This document shows, in pieces, positions 41,726 to 49,051 of a stretch of 64,000 nt of DNA; the first letter of the stretch is position 1, and every line of letters begins with the position of its first letter. The notes under the pieces were generated by a model. That model did not search any database. It worked only from the letters and a program-made list of their open reading frames with translations, and was not told where the DNA came from. Origin of the DNA: a virus; the IMG/VR virus record IMGVR_UViG_3300032240_001333, positions 1-64,000 of that record; one strand, written 5' to 3'. The position numbers were made by a program, and so were the translations under genes.

Positions 41726-41972
41726 GCTGTTTTGCCCTTTCGTTGATAGCGAATGCTAAATTATACGTCATAACATACAAATCTGTCAATGCGTCCATAC
41801 GTCCTTCAAAATAAAATTTATCTGCAATATTATCAGAATCACCTATTTCCGATAGTTTTGTTTCACATTCATACATCCAATTTTTTAATTCACCATGCAT
41901 GATGTTAGTACCTGTTTCTCCCAGGTCAATCAGCTTTTGAAGATGTGGGCTTAATTCATCAGACATTATCAT
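41718..41972 (-). CDS. Helical protein, unknown
   Basis: 84 aa. GGAGG before the ATG at 41972. YFEGRMDALTDLYVMTYNLAFAI near the C terminus resembles the WHYIQGQIFAIEHLLEVA region of the next gene, so the two may be paralogues. Confidence 0.5.
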   Translation of the reverse strand: MIMSDELSPHLQKLIDLGETGTNIMHGELKNWMYECETKLSEIGDSDNIADKFYFEGRMDALTDLYVMTYNLAFAINERAKQRG

Positions 41973-42165
41973 TTGCTACCTCCAATAAATGTTCTATGGC
42001 AAATATCTGTCCTTGTATATAATGCCAATCAATTGAATCATCTTTTAAAGATGTCTTTTCAATTAGTTCTTTATCTTGTTCAAGACTTATTAAATGAAGT
42101 TTCATATATTCGATTAAATTAGTCATGGATATCTTTCTGTCCAGTTTCTCTATTATGAATTGCAT
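41959..42165 (-). CDS. Helical protein, unknown
   Basis: 68 aa from the ATG at 42165, chosen because GGAG lies 6 nt upstream. Similar layout to 41718-41972. Confidence 0.5.
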   Translation of the reverse strand: MQFIIEKLDRKISMTNLIEYMKLHLISLEQDKELIEKTSLKDDSIDWHYIQGQIFAIEHLLEVANDNV

Positions 42166-42229
42166 ATACTCCGCAATCACAATTAAAGTATCCTGGTGTG
42201 TCGGTGCATTCCCATTTATGACTATGCAT
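42119..42229 (-). CDS. Small Cys protein
   Basis: 36 aa (HSHKWECTDTPGYFNCDCGV): WECxDxPGxxxCxCG zinc-type pattern. Its ATG overlaps the upstream gene's stop, and it overlaps the downstream frame by 47 nt. Confidence 0.45.
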   Translation of the reverse strand: MHSHKWECTDTPGYFNCDCGVYAIHNRETGQKDIHD

Positions 42230-42401
42230 GATCGAAATACCCCTCAGCCCATAGTCCTTGCAAGAAACTGTTTGCCATTTCTAAATCGCTTCTAAGTTCT
42301 GTCTTATCCATTAAATTGGACGGGGTCCTAAGATAAAAAAGTTTTGCGTCATGTATAGCATTAATCATTCTATTTAAATCATTTTCAGTATAACCTAGCA
42401 T
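42222..42401 (-). CDS. Helical protein, unknown
   Basis: 59 aa (LGYTENDLNRMINAIHDAKLF ... MANSFLQGLWAEGYF). 7-nt overlap with the upstream gene. Similar helical design to neighbours. Confidence 0.5.
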   Translation of the reverse strand: MLGYTENDLNRMINAIHDAKLFYLRTPSNLMDKTELRSDLEMANSFLQGLWAEGYFDHA

Positions 42402-42604
42402 AAGAAGTACTCATCCCCTTCTTTATATCCATAATATTCATTATAAGATTGTCTTACATTATCAGGAGCAAATTCCATAAATTTAAATTCAGCATATTCT
42501 TCGCCTTCATCTAAATTAGAATTATTCCAGTCTTCAAACAATTGCTCTTTTATATCATGCTGGATAGAATCTATTAGCATTTCATTCATATCATCTGTAA
42601 ACAT
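42395..42604 (-). CDS. Acidic small protein
   Basis: 69 aa, Asp/Glu/Tyr-rich (DEGEEYAEFKFMEFAP). Start-associated sequence upstream and TGTCRG promoter at 42628-42649. Confidence 0.55.
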   Translation of the reverse strand: MFTDDMNEMLIDSIQHDIKEQLFEDWNNSNLDEGEEYAEFKFMEFAPDNVRQSYNEYYGYKEGDEYFLC

Positions 42605-42627
42605 TTTTCCCCTTTCGTTATGGCTTA

Positions 42628-42649
42628 ATTATATATCAGACCACTGACA
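42628..42649 (-). promoter_or_regulatory. TGTCAG-N10-TATAAT promoter
   Basis: Minus-strand TGTCAG (42649-42644), 10 bp, TATAAT (42633-42628), driving 42604 leftward. A hairpin TGGTGTG-TTT-CACACCA (42666-42682) lies just upstream. Confidence 0.7.
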
Positions 42650-42761
42650 TTTGTAAATAGAATATTGGTGTGTTTCACACCACATTGTCCAAAGATTGAG
42701 ATTTCCAGGAAATTTACTTGACATCCGTAAAACAGATATGATACCCTCACCAGCTGCGGGA

Positions 42762-42894
42762 AATAAGAAACCCCCCAGCCGAGACTACTGGGGGATTAAG
42801 AGAGTGGCTGCTAGGACCTCAACGAAAGGAAAAGCCTGCTTTACTTAGCAACTAGATAAGTTGCACCACTCATATGAATAGGCACCCTGGGCCT
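42762..42894 (-). ncRNA. Candidate small RNA antisense to the start-associated sequence
   Basis: Gene-free interval after the stop of 42912-43316. Minus-strand extended promoter TGcTATAAT (42909-42901) predicts a start near 42894; a GC-rich hairpin and U-rich tract end it near 42762. The transcript contains UUUUCCUUUCGUU (42833-42821), perfectly complementary to AACGAAAGGAAAA upstream of many block genes. Upstream of this it can fold GCAACU/AGUUGC (42848-42864); GGCU/AGCC may present the antisense stretch in a loop. A 10-codon frame (42873-42841) also exists. Not annotated from any known family. Confidence 0.5.
42772..42794 (-). terminator. Terminator of the candidate small RNA
   Basis: CCCCCAG/CTGGGGG 7-bp stem with 9-nt loop; read leftward the stem is followed by GTTTCTTATTT. 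Confidence 0.7.
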
Positions 42895-42900
42895 AATCAA

Positions 42901-42909
42901 ATTATAGCA
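42901..42909 (-). promoter_or_regulatory. Extended -10 promoter of the candidate small RNA
   Basis: Minus-strand TGcTATAAT, directly after the stop codon of 42912-43316; no TGTCRG box. Confidence 0.55.
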
Positions 42910-42911
42910 TA

Positions 42912-43316
42912 TTAGACGAGCAGTCTCTCCAATGCATACTTCTCACAGAATGATGTGAGATCCATGGTAAAGATTGCTTCATTCTTCATACCTAAAACTT
43001 TATTCTCTAAGTTGCGATGATCATCTTGCTCATGCAATGAGAACGTTTGGTCCTTCCAATTAATAACAGCGATCTTGTGCTCATTGTCACCAATTGAATT
43101 TACCTGCAGACCCCAGCCTGTTTCCATGTTCCATTGGTCGCCGATCAAATGACTAATAGCAATACGTGTTGCATATGATTCGTCATTCCATCGAGGACGT
43201 GCTGCAATAACAGCATCCGCCAATTTACCTAACATGTTATATCCAGCCCAGTGTCCGTATAAGCAGATTGTATCTCCTGCTCCATCAACGAATACGTAGT
43301 TTGCTCTATCTCCCAT
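42912..43316 (-). CDS. Conserved phage protein (GDRANYVF family)
   Basis: 134 aa. MGDRANYVFVDG, LYGHWAGYNMLGKLADAV, WNDESYATRIAISHLI, ETGWGLQV: a widespread uncharacterised family in phages and actinobacteria. Start overlaps the upstream stop (TAATG). Confidence 0.7.
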   Translation of the reverse strand: MGDRANYVFVDGAGDTICLYGHWAGYNMLGKLADAVIAARPRWNDESYATRIAISHLIGDQWNMETGWGLQVNSIGDNEHKIAVINWKDQTFSLHEQDDHRNLENKVLGMKNEAIFTMDLTSFCEKYALERLLV

Positions 43317-43507
43317 TATATTTCCGCCTTTTCTAGTTGAGGTGTTTCTTCCGTTTTGTTTAATTCTATCATTTCATAGGCCCATTTGTCTAGAGCCTCT
43401 GAATTACTATTTCGGTGATGTCCGCAAAATGCCAGCTCACCTGATGTGCTACGGGCTAACCATTTAGCCTGAGCTGAGCATGAATCACATTTGATCCATT
43501 CGCTCAT
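43316..43507 (-). CDS. Small zinc-finger protein
   Basis: 63 aa. IKCDSCSAQAKWLA then LAFCGHHRN forms a CxxC...CxHH site. Acidic tail. Coupled to both neighbours. Confidence 0.6.
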   Translation of the reverse strand: MSEWIKCDSCSAQAKWLARSTSGELAFCGHHRNSNSEALDKWAYEMIELNKTEETPQLEKAEI

Positions 43508-43650
43508 ATCTTGTTTTCCTCTATCATATCTGATAGGCGGTCAAGGAGCCAAGAGTCGATATCCGCTAAGTCTATCTCTCTTAACTTCTCAATGATCTCC
43601 TCACGAGCAAATTTATACCCGTCATCAAAACCATCTTTATACTCAGACAT
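43504..43650 (-). CDS. Small helical acidic protein
   Basis: 48 aa (SEYKDGFDDGYKFAREEIIEKL), good GGGGAG site. ATGA-type overlap with the downstream gene. Unknown. Confidence 0.55.
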   Translation of the reverse strand: MSEYKDGFDDGYKFAREEIIEKLREIDLADIDSWLLDRLSDMIEENKI

Positions 43651-43876
43651 TTTCTCCCCTAACATATGCTAATTCATTCTCAGCATAATCTTTTTCATTT
43701 AATACTGTAAGATTGTGAGTTTGAATTAACTTGCTCACCTTCTCAATATTACCTGTTCCGATCTCGAATGTCAAGGACTTACGGTCATGAGAATCAGGAT
43801 CAAGCCCCATGACCTCCGCATCCCATGAGGCTCTATGGAAAGCAACATTACTATTTGCTTTTAATTTATAAAACAT
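43643..43876 (-). CDS. Small protein, unknown
   Basis: 77 aa from the ATG at 43876 (TAATG overlap). FYKLKANSNVAFHRASWDAEVMG, FEIGTGNIEKVSKL. Unknown. Confidence 0.55.
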   Translation of the reverse strand: MFYKLKANSNVAFHRASWDAEVMGLDPDSHDRKSLTFEIGTGNIEKVSKLIQTHNLTVLNEKDYAENELAYVRGENV

Positions 43877-44328
43877 TAGTTCCAATCCACATCTGTGTCT
43901 TCAATTGACCAATCATTTACTTCAACATCGCTTCCATATGATGTTAAAGTAAGTTCATCTCCAAGTTTGTAATGAGCGTCAAAGTTATCAACCTCATCAA
44001 GTGGAACCTGAACAGTTACTTCAAAATTAATAGTTCCAGTTACTGTAACTGTCTTTGATAATTCAAATCCAAACAGTTCTGCTATTTGTTGAAGCGCTTC
44101 TTCCTTTGTATAATTAGGATTATATAATTCAACTAGAAGTTCTTCTAACTCATTAACCTTTGATTTAAGGCTATGATAGTTATCATTAGCACGACGACCT
44201 TGATCTAAGGCCCATTCTAAATCAACTACCTTATCGGTAATATATTCAGGTGCTTCAGGTGCTGCGTAGGTTCCTGCAATCTTCTTGTAAGTCACAAGTA
44301 GATTAGGATTGTATGTTTCTATTGACAT
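43876..44328 (-). CDS. Acidic coiled-coil/beta protein, unknown
   Basis: 150 aa. N-terminal coil, C-terminal beta segment TVTVTGTINFEVTVQVPLDEVDNF similar to conserved actinophage domains, and an acidic end. Start-associated sequence immediately follows its start region on the upstream side (44334-44343). Confidence 0.55.
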   Translation of the reverse strand: MSIETYNPNLLVTYKKIAGTYAAPEAPEYITDKVVDLEWALDQGRRANDNYHSLKSKVNELEELLVELYNPNYTKEEALQQIAELFGFELSKTVTVTGTINFEVTVQVPLDEVDNFDAHYKLGDELTLTSYGSDVEVNDWSIEDTDVDWN

Positions 44329-45086
44329 TAGTTTCCTTTCGTTGTAGTAGTGGTTAAGTATACATTATGGGTCTGACATTCCGCCATAGCATCTTCATCC
44401 TGCCAAGAGCCTTGATTACATTCTGAGCAGAATTCTCCGCATCCGTCTTCACAATAATCTATTGTGTTAAAAGATTGGCAGGCATAACATCTGTTTTCAT
44501 ATTCTAAGTTTTCATTAACTTCACCACGAACAATCTCGTATTCACCACCCCAACCAGTCTCTTCTTCAAATTCAAGGGTTAATAGAGAGTTTGGAACAAG
44601 ATTGCTAAGTTTAGTTAATATAGTAACGGCAGGTGACCAAGCAGTATTATATTTATAGATAACCCAGTTGTCTTCACCCTCTGATGTATATTCAAGTAAT
44701 TCAGTATCAGGATATTCATCTTTGTCTGCTACGGCAACATCCCATTTTGTTCCCCAGTTAGTTGTATTCCAGTTATACCAATCTTTCTGAGTTTTAGCAT
44801 GCTCCATTTCTTTATCAAACCAATCAGGTTGATTTGTAGAAATTCCAAGTCGTGCAGGTTGTTGAACATATTCTTGCATTGTAATACCATCTTGTAATGG
44901 AGAATGTATATTCCAAAATGCAAAGACAGGATTAGAGTAAGTAGATTCAGTTACTTCCATTTTATTAGTTTCCATGTTCCAACTATCGTGCCATACCATA
45001 AATGGCTCGTTAAGTTTATCTTTGATAAAATCTATCTCAGACTTTGGTCCTTGGATTGTTAATGTGTTATACACCCAGTTAGGCAT
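44328..45086 (-). CDS. Api92-like (ferredoxin-fold DUF1281) protein with Cys-rich tail
   Basis: 252 aa from the ATG at 45086. PNWVYNTLTIQGPK start, FWNIHSPL, WGTKWDVAVAD, TAWSPAV, GGEYEIVRGE match the Api92-like fold. C-terminal RCYACQS ... YCEDGCGEFCSECNQG adds a zinc cluster unusual for the family. Function unknown. Confidence 0.7.
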   Translation of the reverse strand: MPNWVYNTLTIQGPKSEIDFIKDKLNEPFMVWHDSWNMETNKMEVTESTYSNPVFAFWNIHSPLQDGITMQEYVQQPARLGISTNQPDWFDKEMEHAKTQKDWYNWNTTNWGTKWDVAVADKDEYPDTELLEYTSEGEDNWVIYKYNTAWSPAVTILTKLSNLVPNSLLTLEFEEETGWGGEYEIVRGEVNENLEYENRCYACQSFNTIDYCEDGCGEFCSECNQGSWQDEDAMAECQTHNVYLTTTTTKGN

Positions 45087-45111
45087 ATTATTCCTTTCGT
45101 TGATTAGCGCA

Positions 45112-45133
45112 ATTGTATCAGAGTCGACTGACA
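45112..45133 (-). promoter_or_regulatory. TGTCAG-N10-TACAAT promoter
   Basis: Drives 45086 leftward; start-associated sequence at 45092-45101 (minus). Confidence 0.7.
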
Positions 45134-45210
45134 TTATCAAGGATTTCCAGGAATTTTATTGATGTTCTCATAAAAGCGAAAAAAGGCCCTTAGCTATTGG
45201 GGGCAGCTTG

Positions 45211-45284
45211 CGATCCCAACGGGACTTGAACCCGTAGCCTTTACCGTGACAGGGTAACGATCTAACCAATTGATCTATGGGACC
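45211..45284 (-). tRNA. tRNA-Asp (GUC)
   Basis: 74-nt cloverleaf on the minus strand; acceptor GGTCCCA/TGGGATC (one wobble), anticodon arm TTACC-CTGTCAC-GGTAA, T arm with GGTTCAAGTCC. No CCA encoded. Probably processed from the 46323 transcript. Confidence 0.88.
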
Positions 45285-45290
45285 TAGATG

Positions 45291-45310
45291 TGGGGCCCTT
45301 TCGGGCCCCA
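45291..45310 (-). terminator. GC-rich hairpin between DUF932 gene and tRNA-Asp
   Basis: 8-bp TGGGGCCC/GGGCCCCA, read leftward with a GAAA loop. No U tract in the leftward direction, so it may mark RNA processing rather than termination. Confidence 0.55.
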
Positions 45311-45315
45311 TTTAT

Positions 45316-46323
45316 TTATACTAGTTGCAGATTATTTTGTACAACTTTTAACAAGCGATTTTTTTCTGCGTTAATTACAGGATTGAAACCACTTGCAGAT
45401 GCTAAAAGAGTTTCAGCATTTCCACGGCGATGCCAATCTAAACGCTCAGTTAAAGCGTTAAATGCTCCCCATGCATTACCAGCGATCATGTGATTAAATT
45501 CGCCAGTGTAGATATCATTAATGAGATCAACTTTCGTTTCCCATTTTTTAATTGCGCCCTTAGTATCTTTTGTAGGCTTAGGGTACGCAGCCAAAATAAT
45601 ATCGTTAAATTGTTGAGCGGTGATTTCTTTTTGAATCATCTGCTTAGCCATGATATCGAATTTATCCATGTATGAATTCGCAAGACCTAAAGCCTCACGA
45701 GCCACACGCACACGACCTTCAGCAGATTGTGTATGACGGATTTTGAAAGATTGCTTAACGCCATCTTTCTTTTTGATATTGCCCATCGCAAGATTTAGCG
45801 TGTTAGCGCATACAACACGAACGGGTGTTATAGATGCTTGAATAGCAATTGAGCCATCATGTGATGTATTAATAAGCAGATAAGTTTTAACAACATCTGC
45901 CACGCCACTAGGATCAAGAACGGTTTCACGCTCTAATGCTAATGAGCCGAATACAACACGACCGCCACGAATTGAGCCAGCAGTCTCCCAACGTCCACCG
46001 CCATCAAGAATATTATCGCCGAATGCGAATAATTCTTCATTTTGCAATGGTACATAACGCTCACCGACAATTCCTAAAACATCGGTTTGTGTTTTGTCCG
46101 TAGGATTAGTACGCACAACATATTGATAGTTTTTATCGCTTGTTAATGTAGATGGAATTTCTAATTCCTCTAAGCGAACATTCCAACCATTAAGGTTAGC
46201 GGTTTCTAGCATTTCGCTAGTTGTTTTTTCTTCTGTGAACACGGTACCTAAACCATGCCACGCAGGTTCACGAAATGATGCAAAAGAAGTTTTGCCATTT
46301 TGTGATTCTAGTTCATGAGCCAT
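45316..46323 (-). CDS. DUF932 (phage/plasmid-like TIGR03299) protein
   Basis: 335 aa. AHELESQNGKTSFASFREPAWHGLG, YVVRTNPT, GIVGERYVPLQNEELFAF, RVVCANTLNLA: classic DUF932 signature. Common in large phages and plasmids; role unresolved. Largest gene of the minus block, with promoter 46352-46373. Confidence 0.88.
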   Translation of the reverse strand: MAHELESQNGKTSFASFREPAWHGLGTVFTEEKTTSEMLETANLNGWNVRLEELEIPSTLTSDKNYQYVVRTNPTDKTQTDVLGIVGERYVPLQNEELFAFGDNILDGGGRWETAGSIRGGRVVFGSLALERETVLDPSGVADVVKTYLLINTSHDGSIAIQASITPVRVVCANTLNLAMGNIKKKDGVKQSFKIRHTQSAEGRVRVAREALGLANSYMDKFDIMAKQMIQKEITAQQFNDIILAAYPKPTKDTKGAIKKWETKVDLINDIYTGEFNHMIAGNAWGAFNALTERLDWHRRGNAETLLASASGFNPVINAEKNRLLKVVQNNLQLV

Positions 46324-46351
46324 TTATTTTCCTTTCGTTTAATGTAGCGTT

Positions 46352-46373
46352 ATTCTAGCATACATGACTGACA
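46352..46373 (-). promoter_or_regulatory. TGTCAG-N10-TAGAAT promoter
   Basis: Upstream of DUF932 gene; preceded further right by CGACACGCC (46391-46399) and AGGGATTTT. Confidence 0.7.
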
Positions 46374-46433
46374 TTTGGCAATATCCTATCCGACACGCCA
46401 GGGATTTTAAAAGCTTGACTTAAAGCAGAAAAT

Positions 46434-46454
46434 GCCCCCACAGTATCTGGGGGC
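46434..46454 (-). terminator. Bidirectional-type terminator
   Basis: GCCCCC/GGGGGC 6-bp stem, 9-nt loop; ATTTT leftward and TTTT rightward. Ends the 46679 transcript. Confidence 0.65.
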
Positions 46455-46460
46455 TTTTAA

Positions 46461-46679
46461 TTAAGAAATGACTAACGATTTAAAATCGGTTGGAAAAAAC
46501 ATTGCCAGAATCTTTTTCTTTTCAACATTGTCATATACATATGCTTTGACATTGCCCTGGAACTTATTTAGATTTTTTCTAACAACTTTATTTAGCGCTT
46601 CACGATTTAATATATCATTAAAATGTAAAGTTAAATCATGAGCTTTGTTAGCATCATAGATTTCTACACGATACCGCAT
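46461..46679 (-). CDS. Small protein, unknown
   Basis: 72 aa (YRVEIYDANKAHDLTLHFND; AYVYDNVEKKKILAMFF). Variant start-associated sequence CAAAAGGAAAC; -10 TAAAAT (46712-46707) without the TGTCRG box. Confidence 0.55.
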   Translation of the reverse strand: MRYRVEIYDANKAHDLTLHFNDILNREALNKVVRKNLNKFQGNVKAYVYDNVEKKKILAMFFPTDFKSLVIS

Positions 46680-46717
46680 TTGTTTCCTTTTGTAGTAGGG
46701 AGAACTATTTTAACATA

Positions 46718-46742
46718 GGGGGCTAGATTTTGTCTAGCCCCC
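46718..46742 (-). terminator. 10-bp hairpin
   Basis: GGGGGCTAGA/TCTAGCCCCC with 5-nt loop, between 46752-47174 and the -10 for 46679. No U tract leftward. Confidence 0.6.
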
Positions 46743-46751
46743 ATTTGTTTA

Positions 46752-47174
46752 TTATAGATATTGAGCGATAGCGTTGTAAGTAGAAGTTGAAACTACTTCC
46801 TCATCTGTCATTTTCAGAATACGGATAGCGTTTTCAATTTCATCTTTTGTAGCCTTGTAAGTATGAACATGGAAGGTTTCAAAATCACGCTCAGGTTGCT
46901 TAGGAAAATCCTTCTCGTCAATTTTTAAGTCAAAATCAACATTGAGTTGGTTATTCCATGAACGATAATTTGTGCGGACATTTTCCGCTTTTGAGATATT
47001 ATCAAGAGCAAACTTAACAATATCTTTATTCCACTTAGCCAAAGTCTTTTGATACTTTGCCTCGTTCTCGTCTTGTTTCTTATAGTTAGTTTCAATTTCT
47101 GCTAACTTAGTTTCTAAAGCCTTGATAACTTTAGGTGTAGCGATTTTAACGCTAATTGCTTTTTGTCTTGACAT
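46752..47174 (-). CDS. Helical protein, unknown
   Basis: 140 aa, Lys/Glu-rich helices (KALETKLAEIETNYKKQDENE), then FETFHVHTYKATKDEIENAIRIL. Single-gene unit with TGTCGG promoter and start-associated sequence. Confidence 0.6.
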   Translation of the reverse strand: MSRQKAISVKIATPKVIKALETKLAEIETNYKKQDENEAKYQKTLAKWNKDIVKFALDNISKAENVRTNYRSWNNQLNVDFDLKIDEKDFPKQPERDFETFHVHTYKATKDEIENAIRILKMTDEEVVSTSTYNAIAQYL

Positions 47175-47200
47175 GTATTTCCTTTCGTTAGGTTGGGTTT

Positions 47201-47222
47201 ATTATAGCGGACACCACCGACA
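47201..47222 (-). promoter_or_regulatory. TGTCGG-N10-TATAAT promoter
   Basis: Drives 47174 leftward. Confidence 0.7.
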
Positions 47223-47241
47223 AGCGGTGTCCGCATATTAC

Positions 47242-47385
47242 TTAGTTTAGAACTACTGAAGTCCAGCGTTCTTTGCCATTTACATCTAGCAAGATACGAG
47301 CCACTCCGCTTGGGTGATTATCAACGGCTTTGATAATTCCAGTAATACCACTTGTAGTGGTTGTGTATAGTTGTCCGATTTCCAT
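47242..47385 (-). CDS. Small beta-barrel-like protein
   Basis: 47 aa from the ATG at 47385, 7 nt after CGAAAGGAAA. EIGQLYTTTTSGITGIIKAV ... RWTSVVL: SH3-like small protein. Unknown. Confidence 0.6.
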   Translation of the reverse strand: MEIGQLYTTTTSGITGIIKAVDNHPSGVARILLDVNGKERWTSVVLN

Positions 47386-47413
47386 TTTTGTTTCCTTTCG
47401 TTTATGGGTTGTT

Positions 47414-47435
47414 ATTATAGCACCTGCCACCGACA
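47414..47435 (-). promoter_or_regulatory. TGTCGG-N10-TATAAT promoter
   Basis: Abuts the stop codon of 47437-47706; drives 47385 leftward. Confidence 0.7.
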
Positions 47436-47436
47436 A

Positions 47437-47706
47437 TTAGTAATCGGTTTCAGGTAGCCACGCTTCTAGGTGGTGAGCCTCGATAATTGCTAAGGCAGGA
47501 GCCTTATCTCTGCCCCTATATGACACGCCTTGAGGCATATCTATCAGGCGATCATAGTCCTCATCATAGTACGCATCTATGGCATCAATACATGGTTGTA
47601 CCATTGATAGCGGAACGGGTGGATAGTGATTACCTTGTAAGTGATAACCAATAGCCATTTCTAAGTCTAAGTTTTCTGCTAAGTCTATTGCTGTATTTAA
47701 TCCCAT
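47437..47706 (-). CDS. Conserved small protein, unknown
   Basis: 89 aa, acidic. GYHLQGNHYPPVPLSMVQPC, AIDAYYDEDYDRL, HHLEAWLPETDY. Directly downstream of 47707-47982 without spacing, so cotranscribed. Confidence 0.6.
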   Translation of the reverse strand: MGLNTAIDLAENLDLEMAIGYHLQGNHYPPVPLSMVQPCIDAIDAYYDEDYDRLIDMPQGVSYRGRDKAPALAIIEAHHLEAWLPETDY

Positions 47707-47982
47707 TTATTCATTCTCCTCTAATATAGTTTCGGATAAGTTTTCTATTTCGTTAATACTATCCGTCATCTCTTTCATCTCGGTTTCGGATAGTAATACT
47801 TTAGTAGTTAGGTCTGCTGTTTTACTAGCAAGACTAGCAGAATAAAGATAAATTAACTTTGCGAAAGTTTTATCATCTATTTCATTTCTGCGTTCCATTA
47901 AGTCCCCTGCTAAGGCTGTAATATCATCATTAAATACTGCTTCCTTAGTTGCTTCTGATATTGCTATGGCTGTTGCTAACAT
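47707..47982 (-). CDS. Helical protein, unknown
   Basis: 91 aa, acidic helices (ALAGDLMERRNEIDDKTF, KLIYLYSASLASKTADLT). Start-associated sequence and TGTCGG promoter upstream. Confidence 0.55.
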   Translation of the reverse strand: MLATAIAISEATKEAVFNDDITALAGDLMERRNEIDDKTFAKLIYLYSASLASKTADLTTKVLLSETEMKEMTDSINEIENLSETILEENE

Positions 47983-48008
47983 ATTTTCCTTTCGTTGGTG
48001 ATGGGCTG

Positions 48009-48030
48009 ATTATACACCAGCCCACCGACA
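48009..48030 (-). promoter_or_regulatory. TGTCGG-N10-TATAAT promoter
   Basis: Drives 47982 leftward. Confidence 0.7.
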
Positions 48031-48034
48031 TTTA

Positions 48035-48295
48035 CTAAGCCAGTACTATAAGAGCCTGCGTAGCAAACTCATTAGCAATATCTAACTTTGCTTGGATTTC
48101 ATCTCTAGTCATATCGGCAGGGTTACCGACAAACTCAGTAATTGCGCCTTGATTGTAAGTTGCAAACCTACCAGCAGGCAAGTTTTCTACTTTTGGATAA
48201 AACTCACCTTTTGGATCTAATAAAGAGTTAAACTTAACTCCATTAACTTCGAATGGATAAACCACCCAATTAGTTGTGTCTAGCATTGTTTTCAT
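48035..48295 (-). CDS. Small protein, unknown
   Basis: 86 aa (WVVYPFEVNGVKFNSLLDPKG, LPAGRFATYNQGAITEFVG). Compact alpha/beta. Single-gene unit. Confidence 0.55.
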   Translation of the reverse strand: MKTMLDTTNWVVYPFEVNGVKFNSLLDPKGEFYPKVENLPAGRFATYNQGAITEFVGNPADMTRDEIQAKLDIANEFATQALIVLA

Positions 48296-48322
48296 TTTAT
48301 TTCCTTTCGTTTAAGTAGTGGA

Positions 48323-48344
48323 ATTGTAGCAGATCTAACTGACA
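48323..48344 (-). promoter_or_regulatory. TGTCAG-N10-TACAAT promoter
   Basis: Drives 48295; preceded by CGACACGCC (48353-48361) and TTTTCAGGG. Confidence 0.7.
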
Positions 48345-48407
48345 TTTTGTTGCGACACGCCGTCAGCTCGTAAAAATTTTCAGGGTGTTTTATATCACAT
48401 TCTTAAC

Positions 48408-48461
48408 GACACGCCCGACCCCGCAGTATTTGCGGGCAAAGCCCCCTTTTGTCAAGGGGGA
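48408..48461. repeat. GACACGCC box and two tandem hairpins
   Basis: GACACGCC (48408-48415), then CCCGCA-GTATT-TGCGGG and CCCCCTT-TTGTC-AAGGGGG, between 48474-48566 and the promoter of 48295. Likely terminator or processing region for the 48775 transcript. Confidence 0.55.
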
Positions 48462-48473
48462 CACGCTGGTTAT

Positions 48474-48566
48474 TTAATAACACTCTCCACATAATGGATA
48501 GTAATATTCGCCATCATCAGTAATAAACTGAGTGGTATCTTGATTGCAAGATGAACATTTATTCAT
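48474..48566 (-). CDS. Zinc-ribbon miniprotein
   Basis: 30 aa: KCSSC ... LCGEC. TAATG overlap with 48566-48775. A one-zinc knuckle. Confidence 0.55.
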   Translation of the reverse strand: MNKCSSCNQDTTQFITDDGEYYYPLCGECY

Positions 48567-48775
48567 TATAAATCCCCCATTTCTGCGTCAGCCATGCGTG
48601 TATTCATATGATCTGCATCAATATCACGCCAGCCAAAGTAAGCCATTTCTGACATATCATAACATTCAGGGCAGACATAATCGTCGCCAAAGATTTCATA
48701 TTCCTCAATAGTTTCGAAAGTCTGAGTAGCACCACAGATTTCGTACATTAAGCAAGCAACTGTTAGATTTTCCAT
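48566..48775 (-). CDS. Small Cys-containing acidic protein
   Basis: 69 aa with ACLMYEICG and VCPECYDMSE, then an acidic tail. Promoter and start-associated sequence upstream. Confidence 0.6.
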   Translation of the reverse strand: MENLTVACLMYEICGATQTFETIEEYEIFGDDYVCPECYDMSEMAYFGWRDIDADHMNTRMADAEMGDL

Positions 48776-48803
48776 TTTAGTTCACCTTTCGTTAAGTAAT
48801 GGA

Positions 48804-48825
48804 ATACTAACACATCACACTGACA
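48804..48825 (-). promoter_or_regulatory. TGTCAG-N10-TAGTAT promoter
   Basis: Drives 48775; CGACACGCC (48835-48843) and TTTTCAGGG just upstream. Confidence 0.65.
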
Positions 48826-48887
48826 TTTCCAAATCGACACGCCGAAATTTTCAGGGCATTTTTATCATGTGTCTTAAATCACAAAAC

Positions 48888-48913
48888 GCCCCCACAGCTT
48901 TTGCGGGCTTTTT
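48888..48913 (-). terminator. Hairpin with flanking T/A tracts
   Basis: GCCC/GGGC stem extended by an internal pair, loop CACAGCTTTT-like; GTTTTG leftward and TTTTT rightward. Ends the 49051 transcript. Confidence 0.55.
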
Positions 48914-49051
48914 CTAATCTGTCAAGTCGACACGCCGTTTATGTTTTAATTTTCTTGTGTATTTTTTTTTATTGCGAACAGGTTGGGCCGCATTGCTGCG
49001 GCGTAATTCCTGAATGCGTTTTACTTTATTTAGAAGAATATTTTGGCACAT
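48914..49051 (-). CDS. Small basic disordered protein (RRSNAA type)
   Basis: 45 aa from the ATG at 49051. RIQELRRSNAAQPVRNKKKY and KLKHKRRV: a Lys/Arg-rich tail type seen in many actinophage small proteins. Overlaps the upstream gene by 26 nt. Confidence 0.5.
   Translation of the reverse strand: MCQNILLNKVKRIQELRRSNAAQPVRNKKKYTRKLKHKRRVDLTD

Noticed and set aside
42805-42870. Reading the gap at 42795-42911 as a gene on the plus strand because it contains AACGAAAGGAAAA
   Set aside because: No start codon follows within a usable distance and no frame of useful length exists; all neighbouring genes are on the minus strand.
44729-44923. 64-aa minus-strand frame and other frames within 44328-45086
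   Set aside because: Shadows inside the Api92-like gene.
45196-45312. tRNA-Asp as a prophage attachment site
   Set aside because: The tRNA is intact, lies within the phage minus block, and no integrase or duplicated tRNA end is present.
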